In this document: in pieces, positions 34,754 through 45,204 of the stretch
Numbering within the stretch: the stretch's first letter is position 1
Layout of the letters: the number at the start of each line of letters is the position of its first letter
Source: Sphingomonas sp. EC-HK361
Lineage (GTDB): Bacteria > Pseudomonadota > Alphaproteobacteria > Sphingomonadales > Sphingomonadaceae
DNA: 64,000 nucleotides
Reading direction: 5' to 3'
NCBI RefSeq assembly: GCF_902498785.1
Contig: NZ_LR701494.1
Span: forward strand, 679,021-743,020
Notes under the pieces: model-generated
What the model was told of the DNA's origin: nothing
The model's input: only the letters and a program-made list of their open reading frames with translations
The model's database searches: none
Translations under genes and position numbers: made by a program

Positions 34754-36217
34754 CTATTGCCCCGGGCGCGCGGGCGCAAGCGCCACGAGCTTGCCGGGGT
34801 TCAGGATGTTGAGCGGATCGAGCGCCTGCTTGATCGCGCGCAGCGCCATCATCCGGGCCGGCGACGCGAGCCGGGCAAGCTCCTCCCGCTTCATCTGGCC
34901 GATACCATGCTCGGCGGAAATCGAGCCCCCTGCCCCGGTCACGAGATCGTGAACGAACCGGCTGATGTCCGGCGCATCCTCCGCATACCAGCGCGCCGGG
35001 TCGACACCGGCGGGCGCGCGGACGTGGAAGTGGACGTTGCCGTCACCCAGATGACCGAAGCCTGAGGCGTGCGTGCCGCGAAAGCGCGCCTCGCACGCCT
35101 TCGCCGCATCGATCATGAACGTCGGCATGGCCGACACGGGCACGGAAATGTCGTGCTGGACCGCCGGCCCCAGCGCGCGTTCGGATTCGGAGATCGAATC
35201 GCGGATGCGCCAGAAGGCCGCGCCCTGGGCCTCGCTCGCCGCGATCGTGGCGTCGGCGATGATTTCGTCCGCGGCAGCGGATGCAAGCACACCCTCGACC
35301 ATCTCCGTCGGTGCCGTGCCATCAAGCCTCCCCGATACCGCCTCGATCAGGACGTGCCAGGGATGGGCGCCGGTCAGCGGCGCGCGCGTGCCGGGGATGT
35401 GCGCGAGAACCGCGGCCAGCGATTCGGCGGGCAGCAGCTCGAAACTTTCCACCATATCGCTCTCGCCCTCGAACCGGCGGAGCAGTCGCAGCCCATCTGC
35501 CGGCGTCGCCACCGCCGCCCAGGCCACCGCGCGCTGTCGGATCGCGGGCGCGAGGCGCAGTGTCGCTGCGGTGACGATGCCCAGCGTCCCTTCCGCGCCG
35601 ATCAGCAACTGGTCGAGGCTGTAGCCGCGATTGTCCTTCTTGAGCGCGGTCGTGCCGTCATGGATCGATCCGTCCGCCATGACTGCCTCCACCCCGGCGA
35701 CAAGGCCGCGCATCGTCCCCCAGCGCAGTACCTGCGTACCGCCGGCATTGGTCGAGACGAGCCCGCCGATCGTCGCCGATCCGCGCGCACCAAGGGTCAG
35801 CGGAAAGCGCCGGTCCACCGCCTCGGCCGCCGCCTGCAGATCGGCGAGGATGACCCCGGCCTCCGCCACGGCCAGTCCGGCCTCGGGATCGAGATGTCGC
35901 ACCCGGTTCATCCGGCGCAGTGACAGGATCACCGCGCTTCCATCCGGAGGCGGGGTGGCGCCGCCCACCATCGATGTGTTGCCCCCTTGCGGTACCAAGG
36001 CGACGCGCGTGGCGGCCGCCGCCTTCACGATCGCCGCCACCTCATCGGTCGATCGCGGGGCAAGGATTGCTGCCGCCGCACCGTGCCATCGCCCGCGCCA
36101 GTCGTCGAGCCAGGGCGCGATCGCCTCCGCATCTGTGATGATGCCCCTGGGATCGAGCACGCCGCCCACCCGTTCGAGCAGGCCGGCGACGTCGAGACCG
36201 ATGGAAGTGTTGCGCAT
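34754..36217 (-). CDS. FAD-linked oxidase (D-lactate / D-2-hydroxyacid dehydrogenase type)
   Basis: A 487-residue flavoenzyme of the GlcD/DLD group. The FAD-binding PCMH domain shows VPQGGNTSMVGGATPP, LTLGARGSATIGGLVSTNAGG and LIGAEGTLGIVTAATLRLAP. The C-terminal cap has HLGDGNVHFHVR and SAEHGIGQMKREEL, the metal/substrate histidines of D-2-hydroxyacid dehydrogenases. The exact hydroxyacid (lactate or 2-hydroxyglutarate) is not certain. The start at 36217 is chosen over 36274. It is divergent from the next hypothetical gene. Confidence 0.9.
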   Translation of the reverse strand: MRNTSIGLDVAGLLERVGGVLDPRGIITDAEAIAPWLDDWRGRWHGAAAAILAPRSTDEVAAIVKAAAATRVALVPQGGNTSMVGGATPPPDGSAVILSLRRMNRVRHLDPEAGLAVAEAGVILADLQAAAEAVDRRFPLTLGARGSATIGGLVSTNAGGTQVLRWGTMRGLVAGVEAVMADGSIHDGTTALKKDNRGYSLDQLLIGAEGTLGIVTAATLRLAPAIRQRAVAWAAVATPADGLRLLRRFEGESDMVESFELLPAESLAAVLAHIPGTRAPLTGAHPWHVLIEAVSGRLDGTAPTEMVEGVLASAAADEIIADATIAASEAQGAAFWRIRDSISESERALGPAVQHDISVPVSAMPTFMIDAAKACEARFRGTHASGFGHLGDGNVHFHVRAPAGVDPARWYAEDAPDISRFVHDLVTGAGGSISAEHGIGQMKREELARLASPARMMALRAIKQALDPLNILNPGKLVALAPARPGQ

Positions 36218-36312
36218 CGGCAACGCTCTTAGGCGATCTGTTGCCGAGTCCCAAGCATCGCCACGGAAATTCATGGACCATTCAACCCACAGACCTACGA
36301 TCGCGCTCTTCC

Positions 36313-36789
36313 ATGATCGCGCGCCTCATTCCTGCAATCGGCCTGCTCGCCGCTGCCCCGCTCATGGCGGGCGTGCGCGATTCGGCCGGCGCCGCACAGG
36401 ATCTCGACGGGACGCAGTGGGCGCAACTGACGGTGCGCGAACGCATCGTCATCCGGGTGCCGCGGCTCGATCCGCGTGCCGGGCGCGATACGCCCGCCGC
36501 CGTCGCGCCGATCGAGTGGAAGGAGAAGAAGGGGCCGAAATGCGTGCCGATCGCCGCGCTGCGCGGCGCGGCCTTCGGCGGCGACGACGGGGTCGATTTC
36601 GTGCTGGCGGGCAACAAGCGGGTCCGGGCGAAGCTCGAGGATGACTGTCCGGCGCTCGACTTCTACTCCGGCTTCTACCTCAAGCCGACGGCGGACGGGC
36701 AAATGTGCGCAGACCGTGATGCCATCCGGTCGCGATCGGGGGCGGTGTGCCCGATCGACCGGTTCCGCTCTCTCGTTCCCAAGCACTGA
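36313..36789 (+). CDS. Exported hypothetical protein
   Basis: A 158-residue protein with a signal peptide (MIARLIPAIGLLAAAPLMAG) and no domain that I recognise by name. The mature part has a conserved-looking IVIRVPRL, GPKCVPIAALRGA, DGVDFVLAGNKRVRAKLEDDCPALDFYSGFYLKP and three later cysteines (CPAL, MCAD, VCPI), so disulfides in the periplasm are likely. It resembles small exported proteins frequent in sphingomonads. Start 36313 is chosen for the signal peptide; an upstream ATG at 36241 is in frame. Confidence 0.75.
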   Translation: MIARLIPAIGLLAAAPLMAGVRDSAGAAQDLDGTQWAQLTVRERIVIRVPRLDPRAGRDTPAAVAPIEWKEKKGPKCVPIAALRGAAFGGDDGVDFVLAGNKRVRAKLEDDCPALDFYSGFYLKPTADGQMCADRDAIRSRSGAVCPIDRFRSLVPKH

Positions 36790-36916
36790 TCCGACCGCTC
36801 TTGCAGGGCCAGCGAGGCCGCGCCAACGCGCATTTTCTTGACTTTTGGCGCGTGATGGGGAAGCGCGCAGAGGCAGCGGACCGACCTGTGCGTCCGCGCT
36901 ATTTTCGGACATTTCC

Positions 36917-38311
36917 ATGAACTTTGCCGATCTCGGCCTTTCCGACGAACTGCTCCGCGCGATCGAGGATTCGGGCTACACCGAACCCACGCCGATCCAG
37001 GCGTCGGCGATTCCGTCCGTCCTGATGATGCGCGACATGATCGGCATCGCGCAGACCGGCACGGGCAAGACCGCGTCGTTCGTGCTGCCGATGATCGATA
37101 TCCTCGCGCACGGCCGCAGCCGGGCGCGCATGCCGCGCAGCCTGATCCTGGAGCCGACCCGCGAGCTCGCCGCCCAGGTGGCGGAGAATTTCGAGAAATA
37201 CGGCAAGTATCACAAGCTATCGATGGCGCTGCTCATCGGCGGCGTGCAGATGGGCGATCAGGTCAAGGCGCTGGAAAAGGGCGTCGATGTCCTCATCGCG
37301 ACCCCCGGCCGCCTCATGGACCTGTTCCAGCGCGGCAAGATCCTGCTGACCGGGTGCAGCCTGCTCGTCATCGACGAGGCCGACCGGATGCTCGACATGG
37401 GGTTCATCCCCGATATCGAGGAAATCTGCACCAAGCTGCCGACGACGCGCCAGACGCTGCTGTTCTCGGCCACCATGCCGCCGCCGATCAAGAAGCTGGC
37501 GGACAAGTTCCTGTCGAACCCCAAGACGATCGAGGTCGCGCGGCCGGCGAGCACCAACACCAACATCACGCAGTGGATCGTTCCCGTCACCGGACCGGCC
37601 TTCAAGAAGCGGGATACGCTGCGCCGCCTGCTGGCGGCCGAGGATGTGACGACCGCGATCATCTTCTGCAACCGCAAGACCACGGTGCGCGAGCTCAACA
37701 AGAGCCTGAAGAGCCATGGCTTCCGCTCCAGCGAAATCCACGGCGACATGGACCAGCCCGCGCGCATCGCCGAGCTGGACCGGTTCAAGGCGGGCACGGT
37801 CAACATCCTCGTCGCCTCCGACGTCGCCGCACGCGGCCTCGACGTGAAGGGTGTGAGCCACGTCTTCAACTTCGATGCGCCGTGGCATCCCGACGATTAC
37901 GTCCACCGCATCGGCCGCACCGGCCGTGCCGGCGCGACCGGGGTCGCCTACACGCTGGTCGGCGCCGACGATGCCGAGAACATCGCCAATATCGAGAAGC
38001 TGACCGGCCACAAGATCAAGCGCTTCGACATGGCCGAGCCTGCAGTGGAAGAGGATGCCGGGGAACGCCCCCGCCGCGGTCGGCGCGCGCGGGCCGACAG
38101 CGCGGAACAGGCGTCAGCGAAGCCCGCACGGGAAGCCGTCGACGCCCCCGCACGCGAGCGCGCACCGCGCCGCGAACGGGCGGGCACGAGCGAGCGCAAC
38201 TTTGCAGAGCGCGCCCAGCCTGCGCGGCAGCGCGCGCCCCAGGACGACGGCCCGGACGAAGGCTGGAACGGGCCGATCCCGGATTTCCTGAACGCGACCT
38301 TCGGCCTCTGA
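36917..38311 (+). CDS. DEAD-box RNA helicase (RhlE-like)
   Basis: A 464-residue ATP-dependent RNA helicase. Q motif around Q28, Walker A AQTGTGKTAS (45-54), PTRELA, DEAD at 153-156, SAT (184-186), then HGDM and HRIGRTGRAGATG in the second RecA domain. From about residue 375 a long Arg/Ala/Glu-rich tail, which may bind RNA, ends at FLNATFGL. It could act in ribosome assembly or mRNA decay; the exact paralogue is uncertain. Start 36917 (MNFADLGLSDELL) is the family start. A small DUF1289 gene follows closely. Confidence 0.93.
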   Translation: MNFADLGLSDELLRAIEDSGYTEPTPIQASAIPSVLMMRDMIGIAQTGTGKTASFVLPMIDILAHGRSRARMPRSLILEPTRELAAQVAENFEKYGKYHKLSMALLIGGVQMGDQVKALEKGVDVLIATPGRLMDLFQRGKILLTGCSLLVIDEADRMLDMGFIPDIEEICTKLPTTRQTLLFSATMPPPIKKLADKFLSNPKTIEVARPASTNTNITQWIVPVTGPAFKKRDTLRRLLAAEDVTTAIIFCNRKTTVRELNKSLKSHGFRSSEIHGDMDQPARIAELDRFKAGTVNILVASDVAARGLDVKGVSHVFNFDAPWHPDDYVHRIGRTGRAGATGVAYTLVGADDAENIANIEKLTGHKIKRFDMAEPAVEEDAGERPRRGRRARADSAEQASAKPAREAVDAPARERAPRRERAGTSERNFAERAQPARQRAPQDDGPDEGWNGPIPDFLNATFGL

Positions 38312-38321
38312 GGCCCCGGCC

Positions 38322-38492
38322 CTGACAGCCGTCCCCTCGCCGTGCACCGGGGTGTGCCGCCTCGACGCGGCACGGCGGCAGTGCCTCGGCTGCCTGCGCA
38401 CCCTCGCCGAGATCACGGCATGGCCCGACGCCGGCGACCGCGAGCGACGGGACATTCTCGCCGCGATCGAGAAACGCAAGCGAACGGCTTGA
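38322..38492 (+). CDS. DUF1289 cysteine-motif protein (non-ATG start)
   Basis: A 56-codon frame encodes SPCTGVCRLDAARRQCLGC followed by LRTLAEITAWPDAGDRERRDIL, a clear DUF1289 domain with its Cx3C...Cx2C pattern. No ATG, GTG or TTG exists between the in-frame stop at 38289 and the first cysteine; CTG at 38322 is the only common alternative start, so the exact start is uncertain. It begins 10 bases after the helicase stop and is probably translated by coupling. Many DUF1289 genes are this short. Function unknown. Confidence 0.65.
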   Translation: MTAVPSPCTGVCRLDAARRQCLGCLRTLAEITAWPDAGDRERRDILAAIEKRKRTA

Positions 38493-38522
38493 GCAGGCGG
38501 CGGAATCCGGCCACACAAGGCC

Positions 38523-39824
38523 ATGCGCCTGTTCACGCCCCTCACCCTCGCCTCGCTGATCCTCGCCGCCCCCGTCGCTGCGCGGGAGGCACCCTCGCCC
38601 GCCAGGCTGAAGGACAGCGTCACCACGCTCGCGGCCTTCGGCACGCGCCATTCGCTCTCGACCACGACCGATCCCAAGCGTGGCATCGGCGCGGCGCGCA
38701 ACTGGGCGGCGTCGCGGTTCGCAGCGATTGGGCGCGACTGCGGCGGCTGCCTTACGGTCGAACGAATCTCACGCCGCTTCGTCGGTCCGCGCGCGCCCAA
38801 CGGCGTCGTGATCGAGGATGTGCTCGGCATCCAGAAGGGGACCGACCCGAACCGCTACGTGATCGTCGGCGGGCATATCGACAGCATGCGCAGCGACGTG
38901 ATGGACTCGGTCGGCGATGCGCCCGGCGCGAACGACGATGCCTCGGGCGTGTCGCTCGTGCTGGAAGCCGCGCGCATCCTGTCGAAGGAGAAGTTCGCCG
39001 CGACGATCGTCTACGCGGTCTTTTCCGGCGAAGAGCAGGGTCTTTGGGGCGGCACCTTGCTCGCACAGACCGCGAAGGCGCGCGGGTGGCAGGTCGATGC
39101 GATGCTCAACAACGATATCGTCGGCAATTCGATCGGCCAGGGCGGCCTGAAGGTCGCCGACCGGGTGCGCGTTTTCTCCGAAGGCATCCGCGCCGACGAA
39201 AGCCTTGCCGAGGCGATGGAACGCCGCGCGATCGGCGGCGAGGATGACGGCCCCAGCCGCGCGCTCGCCAAGGCGATCGACGGCGTCGCGCAAGCGCTTC
39301 CCGGCAAGTTCGACGCCTTTGTCGACAGGCGCCCCGACCGCTTCGGTCGCGGCGGCGACCACGAGCCGTTTCTCGCCGAAGGCTATCCCGCCGTCCGCTT
39401 CACCTCCGCGGTGGAAAATTGGGACCGCCAGCATCAGGATGTCCGCACCGAGGGCGGTAGGCCGTACGGCGACCTGCCCGAGGCGATGGATTTCGACTAT
39501 CTGGCGCACGTGACCGCGATCAACGTGGGGACGCTCGCTCGCCTCGCCGCGGCACCTGCCGCGCCGGTCGCAGTCAGCGTGTCGGGCGCCCTGTCACGCG
39601 ACACGACCGTTGCGTGGAAACCGGTACCCGGCGCGACGGCCTACAAGGTCTATTGGCGACGAACCGACAGGCAGGACTGGGCCGACAGCCGCACCGTCAC
39701 GGGCGCGACCGAAACGCTGCTGAAGGAAGTGCCCGTCGACGACAATTTCGTCGGCGTCTCAGCACTTTCCGCCGGCGGAGCGGAGAGCCTCGTGACCTTC
39801 GCCGGGCGCGCGCCGCGCCGCTGA
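38523..39824 (+). CDS. M28-family zinc aminopeptidase, exported, with C-terminal Fn3-like domain
   Basis: A 433-residue secreted peptidase. Signal peptide to about AREA (residue 22). Zinc ligands follow the M28 pattern: H in VGGHIDS, D in GANDDASG, the Glu pair in FSGEEQGLWG, D in NNDIVGN and H in late FGRGGDHEPF. Residues about 345-433 look like a fibronectin type III domain (TTVAWKPVPGATAYKVYWRR). Peptide specificity unknown. It follows the DUF1289 gene by 30 bases on the same strand. Confidence 0.9.
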   Translation: MRLFTPLTLASLILAAPVAAREAPSPARLKDSVTTLAAFGTRHSLSTTTDPKRGIGAARNWAASRFAAIGRDCGGCLTVERISRRFVGPRAPNGVVIEDVLGIQKGTDPNRYVIVGGHIDSMRSDVMDSVGDAPGANDDASGVSLVLEAARILSKEKFAATIVYAVFSGEEQGLWGGTLLAQTAKARGWQVDAMLNNDIVGNSIGQGGLKVADRVRVFSEGIRADESLAEAMERRAIGGEDDGPSRALAKAIDGVAQALPGKFDAFVDRRPDRFGRGGDHEPFLAEGYPAVRFTSAVENWDRQHQDVRTEGGRPYGDLPEAMDFDYLAHVTAINVGTLARLAAAPAAPVAVSVSGALSRDTTVAWKPVPGATAYKVYWRRTDRQDWADSRTVTGATETLLKEVPVDDNFVGVSALSAGGAESLVTFAGRAPRR

Positions 39825-39929
39825 GCCGCGACGCTACGGCATTGCGGGGTCAACAAATCGCCGCTTGGCGGTTGATCGCTGCGTGGGAGCGGTTACAGCG
39901 ACGCGCGCAGACGCGAAGGACCAAGACGA

Positions 39930-41390
39930 ATGACCAAGGCCATCGGCCCCCGCGCGCGCAAGGTGCGCGTCCTCGCGACGCTCGGCCCTGCCAGCAGCAG
40001 CCATGACATGATCGCCACGCTGTTTCAGGCGGGCGCGGACGCGTTCCGCATCAACATGAGCCATGGCGACCAGCAGTCCAAGGTCGCGGTCATCGCAGCG
40101 ATCCGCGCGCTGGAGAAGGAATTTGGCCGCCCGACGACGATCCTTGCCGATCTGCAGGGGCCCAAGCTGCGCGTCGGGCGCTTCGCCGAAGGCCGCGTGA
40201 TGCTCGAGCACGGCGCGACCTTTACGTTCGACCGCGATCCCACCCCCGGCGACGCGACGCGCGTCGAGCTCCCCCACCGCGAAATCTTCGCCGCGATCGA
40301 ACCGGGCGCGCGTCTGCTGCTCGACGACGGCAAGCTCGTCGTGCGCGTCACCGATCACTCGCTCGACCGGATCGATACAATGGTCGAGGTCGGCGGCGTG
40401 CTGTCGAACAACAAGGGGCTGAACGTCCCCGACGTCGTCGTACCGATGGCCGCGCTGACCGAAAAGGACCGCAGCGATCTCGCCTTTGCGTGCGAACAGA
40501 ATGTCGATTGGATCGCGCTGAGTTTCGTCCAGCGCCCGGAAGACTTGGCCGAGGCGCGGCGCCTGATCCAGGGGCGCGCGGCGCTGCTCGCCAAGATCGA
40601 AAAGCCGGCGGCGATCGAACGCCTCGATGAGATCGTCGAGATGTGCGACGGCGTCATGGTCGCGCGTGGCGATCTGGGGGTCGAACTGCCGCCGCAATCG
40701 GTGCCGCCGCTGCAGAAGCGGATCGTCGAAACCTCGCGCCGCATGGGTCGCCCGGTCGTCGTCGCGACGCAGATGCTCGAATCGATGATCAAGTCCCCCT
40801 CGCCCACCCGCGCCGAGGTGTCGGACGTCGCGACCGCGATCTACGACGGCGCCGACGCGATCATGCTGTCGGCGGAAAGCGCCGCGGGCGACTGGCCGGT
40901 CGAATCGGTCGCGATGATGAACGCGATCGGTGAAGCGGTGGAGCGCGATCCCGCCCACGGCGACCGCATCCATTTCACCGTCACCCGTCCCGATCCGACG
41001 ACCGCGGACGCCCTGTCGGAAGCGGCGAAGAACATCGCGCGCACCGTGTCGGCGTCGGCGATCATCTGCTTCACGACCTCGGGTTCGACCGCCCGCCGCG
41101 TCGCGCGCGAGCGCCCGGCGGTGCCGCTCCTCGTGCTGACCCCCAATATCGACACCGCGCGCCGGCTCGGACTGCTCTGGGGCACCTATGCGGTCCACAC
41201 CCGCGACGTCGATTCGTTCGAGGAGATGGTCGCCAAGGCCAAGCGCATGGCGCTGCGCCACGGCATCGCCAAGGCCGGCGACCGCGTGGTCGTGATGGCC
41301 GGGGTGCCCTTCAAGACGCCGGGATCCACCAACGTGCTGCACGTCGTCAGCATCCTTGGCGACGAGTTGAAGGGTCACAAGGGCGCCTGA
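39930..41390 (+). CDS. pyk: Pyruvate kinase
   Basis: A 486-residue enzyme that makes pyruvate and ATP from phosphoenolpyruvate. RKVRVLATLGPASSS, FRINMSHGD, the catalytic KIEKPAAIERLDEIV, MVARGDLGVELP and VATQMLESMI are intact, followed by the allosteric C-terminal domain with ARRVARERPAVPLLVLTP. It completes the lower Entner-Doudoroff/glycolysis branch with eda. Full length; single clear start. Confidence 0.97.
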   Translation: MTKAIGPRARKVRVLATLGPASSSHDMIATLFQAGADAFRINMSHGDQQSKVAVIAAIRALEKEFGRPTTILADLQGPKLRVGRFAEGRVMLEHGATFTFDRDPTPGDATRVELPHREIFAAIEPGARLLLDDGKLVVRVTDHSLDRIDTMVEVGGVLSNNKGLNVPDVVVPMAALTEKDRSDLAFACEQNVDWIALSFVQRPEDLAEARRLIQGRAALLAKIEKPAAIERLDEIVEMCDGVMVARGDLGVELPPQSVPPLQKRIVETSRRMGRPVVVATQMLESMIKSPSPTRAEVSDVATAIYDGADAIMLSAESAAGDWPVESVAMMNAIGEAVERDPAHGDRIHFTVTRPDPTTADALSEAAKNIARTVSASAIICFTTSGSTARRVARERPAVPLLVLTPNIDTARRLGLLWGTYAVHTRDVDSFEEMVAKAKRMALRHGIAKAGDRVVVMAGVPFKTPGSTNVLHVVSILGDELKGHKGA

Positions 41391-41397
41391 AGCGCGC

Positions 41398-41730
41398 CTA
41401 GCAGATCACCAGTGTCAGCCGGCGCATCAGCGCGCGGTCGATCGGGTCGTCGAAACGGCACCCGGTAAAGCCATCGACGCTCCACACGATCGTCGCGGCG
41501 ATCGGCATCCCGCCCTCGAATCGCAGCCACAGCCGCTCGCCCTCGGCGAACGGCAAGTCTCCCGCAACGCGACAACCGTAGATCGACACGTCGTGCAGTT
41601 CGGCCTCGACGGGTTGCCCACCATGCCGTCGCACCGTCGCGCGCGACAAGGTGAGCCGGTGCCGCACTGCGCCGCGCTGATCGATCGATGCCGGCTGGAC
41701 CGGCCGATATTGCGTGGCCCGCGATGCCAT
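41398..41730 (-). CDS. PilZ-domain c-di-GMP-binding protein
   Basis: A 110-residue single PilZ domain. Both nucleotide-binding motifs are visible: RxxxR in RGAVRHR (about 19-25) and DxSxxG in DVSIYGCRV (about 47-55). It should bind cyclic di-GMP and act as a small effector, partner unknown. It is convergent with pyk, with seven bases between, and has no operon partner. Confidence 0.88.
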   Translation of the reverse strand: MASRATQYRPVQPASIDQRGAVRHRLTLSRATVRRHGGQPVEAELHDVSIYGCRVAGDLPFAEGERLWLRFEGGMPIAATIVWSVDGFTGCRFDDPIDRALMRRLTLVIC

Positions 41731-41843
41731 TCCCCACCCCTTTGCGGGAAAAGCTTATGCACCGTTGATTAACTTTGTCTAAATCGTTTCCGTAACGATC
41801 ACTGAGCCAGTCAAAGCGGCTTGGCCGAGGACCTGCACACCGG

Positions 41844-42968
41844 TCACGGGATGACGGTGGTGAACAGATAGGCGGCGAAGATGACGAGATGCACGACGCC
41901 CCCCAGGATCGTCGTCCGTCCCGTTCCTAGCGACAGCGTGATGGTGAAGAGCGAGAGGACGAGCAGCGTGATGCCCTTCGGTCCGATCCCCATCGCCAGC
42001 GGCAGGTCGAGCAGCAGCGAGACGACCGCGACGGCCGGAATCGTCAGCCCGATCGTCGCCAGCGCCGACCCCAGCGCGAGATTGAGGCTGGTCTGCAACC
42101 GGTCGCGCCGCGCCGCGCGGTAAGCGGCCAGGCTTTCCGGCGCGAGGACGAGCGCGGCGATCACGATGCCGACGACCGCAAGCGGCAGCCCGGCATCGAC
42201 GACCGCTGTCTCGACGATCGACGACAGGCCCTTTGCGAGGAGGACGACACCGACGAGCGCGACGAGCAGCGCCCCGAATGCCATCCATGCCATCCGGTTG
42301 GACGGCGGCGGCGCATGCGCATCCTTGGCCGCCTCATCGTCCGCGGGCAGGAAATAGTCGCGGTGGCGCACCGTCTGGACCATCACGAAGGTCGCGTAGA
42401 GGATCAGCGACACGACCGCGACGAACACCAGTTGCGACGGCGCATAGGTCGGCCCCGGCGCGCTCGACACGTAATTGGGCAGGACGAGCGATAGCACCAC
42501 CATGGCGGTCAGAACGCAGAGCGTCGCGCTGACGCCGCGCAGGGTGAAGCGCTGCTCGCCGTGATGCAGCCCGCCCGCCAGCAGGCAGAGCCCGACGATG
42601 CCGTTCAGGATAATCATGATCGCCGCGAACACCGTATCGCGGGCGAGCGCGGTGGTGTCGCCGCCCGGCGCCAGCATCAGGCTGACGATCAGCGACACCT
42701 CGATCACCGTCACCGCGACCGCGAGCACCAGCGTGCCGAACGGCTCGCCGACACGGTGCGCGACGACCTCCGCATGGTGAACCGCGGCGAGCACGGCGCC
42801 GATCAGGATTACCGCCGCGCCGGTCGCGCCGAGGGTGCCCATGGTGTAAAGCGACACCGCGACCGCGAGAATGCCGAGGAGGGGGAAAACGAGCGACCAG
42901 AGCGGCAGGCGCTCATGGGCCTTCGGCGCAGAATTCAGGTCGGGTTTCGCGGTCATCGGCTGCGGCAT
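41844..42968 (-). CDS. chaA: Ca2+(cation):proton antiporter, ChaA-like
   Basis: A 374-residue inner-membrane exchanger of the CaCA superfamily with about 11 helices in two inverted halves. The first repeat motif is AVTVIEVSLIVSLML, the second LVLAPESLAAYRAARRDRLQTSLNLALGSALATIGLTIP, each with the key acidic residue. A cytoplasmic acidic linker (about 205-230) separates the halves. Start 42968 has GAGGAG six bases upstream; the frame to 43022 is not supported. It is separated from clpX by a terminator. Confidence 0.9.
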   Translation of the reverse strand: MPQPMTAKPDLNSAPKAHERLPLWSLVFPLLGILAVAVSLYTMGTLGATGAAVILIGAVLAAVHHAEVVAHRVGEPFGTLVLAVAVTVIEVSLIVSLMLAPGGDTTALARDTVFAAIMIILNGIVGLCLLAGGLHHGEQRFTLRGVSATLCVLTAMVVLSLVLPNYVSSAPGPTYAPSQLVFVAVVSLILYATFVMVQTVRHRDYFLPADDEAAKDAHAPPPSNRMAWMAFGALLVALVGVVLLAKGLSSIVETAVVDAGLPLAVVGIVIAALVLAPESLAAYRAARRDRLQTSLNLALGSALATIGLTIPAVAVVSLLLDLPLAMGIGPKGITLLVLSLFTITLSLGTGRTTILGGVVHLVIFAAYLFTTVIP

Positions 42969-43021
42969 TCTGTCTCCTCGGTGATCACCAACCGATGGTG
43001 GGCGAAGCCGTTCACGGTGCA

Positions 43022-43056
43022 CAAGAAAAAACGGGCGCCGATCGCTCGACGCCCGC
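43022..43056 (-). terminator. Intrinsic terminator of clpX
   Basis: On the minus strand CGGGCG (43055-43050) pairs with CGCCCG (43037-43032), followed by TTTTTTCTTG. Confidence 0.85.
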
Positions 43057-43083
43057 TTCGGTCGTTAGGCCAACCGCCGAGAA

Positions 43084-44349
<1,266 letters not shown>

Positions 44350-44458
44350 TCAAACCTTCCCTGGCGCGGCATGCGCGCGCCGTTATTGGCCGGGCAACGT
44401 AACCCGGCCGTCACACACTGCACAATGCCGTATTTCGGCCTGCCGTCCTTGAAACGCC

Positions 44459-45148
44459 TCAAGCCGCCGCCGCGACGTCATCAGCCGGCGCGGGGCGCTT
44501 GTCGAACACCTCGTCGATCAGGCCGAATGCCTTCGCCTCGTCCGACGAGAGGAACTTGTCGCGGTCCATCGCGCTTTCGATCGCCTCGATCGGCTGGCCG
44601 GTATATTTCGAATACAGCTCGTTCAGCCGGTGGCGGATGCGCAGGATTTCCTTCGCCTGGATCTCGATATCGGCCGCCATGCCCTGCGCCCCGCCCGAAG
44701 GCTGGTGGATCATGATCCGGCTGTTGGTGGTCGCGACGCGCATGCCGGGCTCGCCCGCCGAAAGCAGGAAGCTGCCCATCGACGCCGCCTGGCCGATGCA
44801 CAGCGTGCCGACGCGCGGGCGGATATACTGCATCGTGTCATGGATCGCCATGCCCGCCGTGACGACTCCGCCCGGCGAGTTGATGTACATGTAGATGTCC
44901 TTCTTCGGATTTTCCGATTCAAGGAACAGCAGCTGCGCACAGATGAGCGAAGCCATGCCATCCTCGACTCCACCGGTCACGAAGATGATGCGCTCGCGCA
45001 GCAGGCGCGAGAAGATGTCGAACGAGCGCTCGCCGCGGTTCGACTGCTCGATGACGATCGGCACCAGCCCCGCCTGGGTCTGCTGCAGCCCGACGCCGGC
45101 CTGTGCCAGCGGGCTCGCGAAATCGCCGGTCTCGAACGGATTGTGCAT
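44459..45148 (-). CDS. clpP: ATP-dependent Clp protease proteolytic subunit ClpP
   Basis: A 229-residue serine protease. The triad is S123 in [13 protein letters not shown]148 in MIHQPSGG and D197 in MDRDKFLS. The N-terminus has a propeptide-like stretch of about 25 residues before [23 protein letters not shown]. The C-terminal tail ends in PADDVAAAA. It partners clpX, next on the same strand. Confidence 0.97.
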   Translation of the reverse strand: MHNPFETGDFASPLAQAGVGLQQTQAGLVPIVIEQSNRGERSFDIFSRLLRERIIFVTGGVEDGMASLICAQLLFLESENPKKDIYMYINSPGGVVTAGMAIHDTMQYIRPRVGTLCIGQAASMGSFLLSAGEPGMRVATTNSRIMIHQPSGGAQGMAADIEIQAKEILRIRHRLNELYSKYTGQPIEAIESAMDRDKFLSSDEAKAFGLIDEVFDKRPAPADDVAAAA

Positions 45149-45204
45149 GAAACTCTCTCTTATGCCCGATTAGAGCGCCAACATCGGCGCTTCGGCGAAG
45201 GACT

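Noticed and set aside
39834-41378. 514-codon minus-strand open frame opposite pyruvate kinase
   Set aside because: Antisense shadow; pyruvate kinase motifs are complete on the plus strand.
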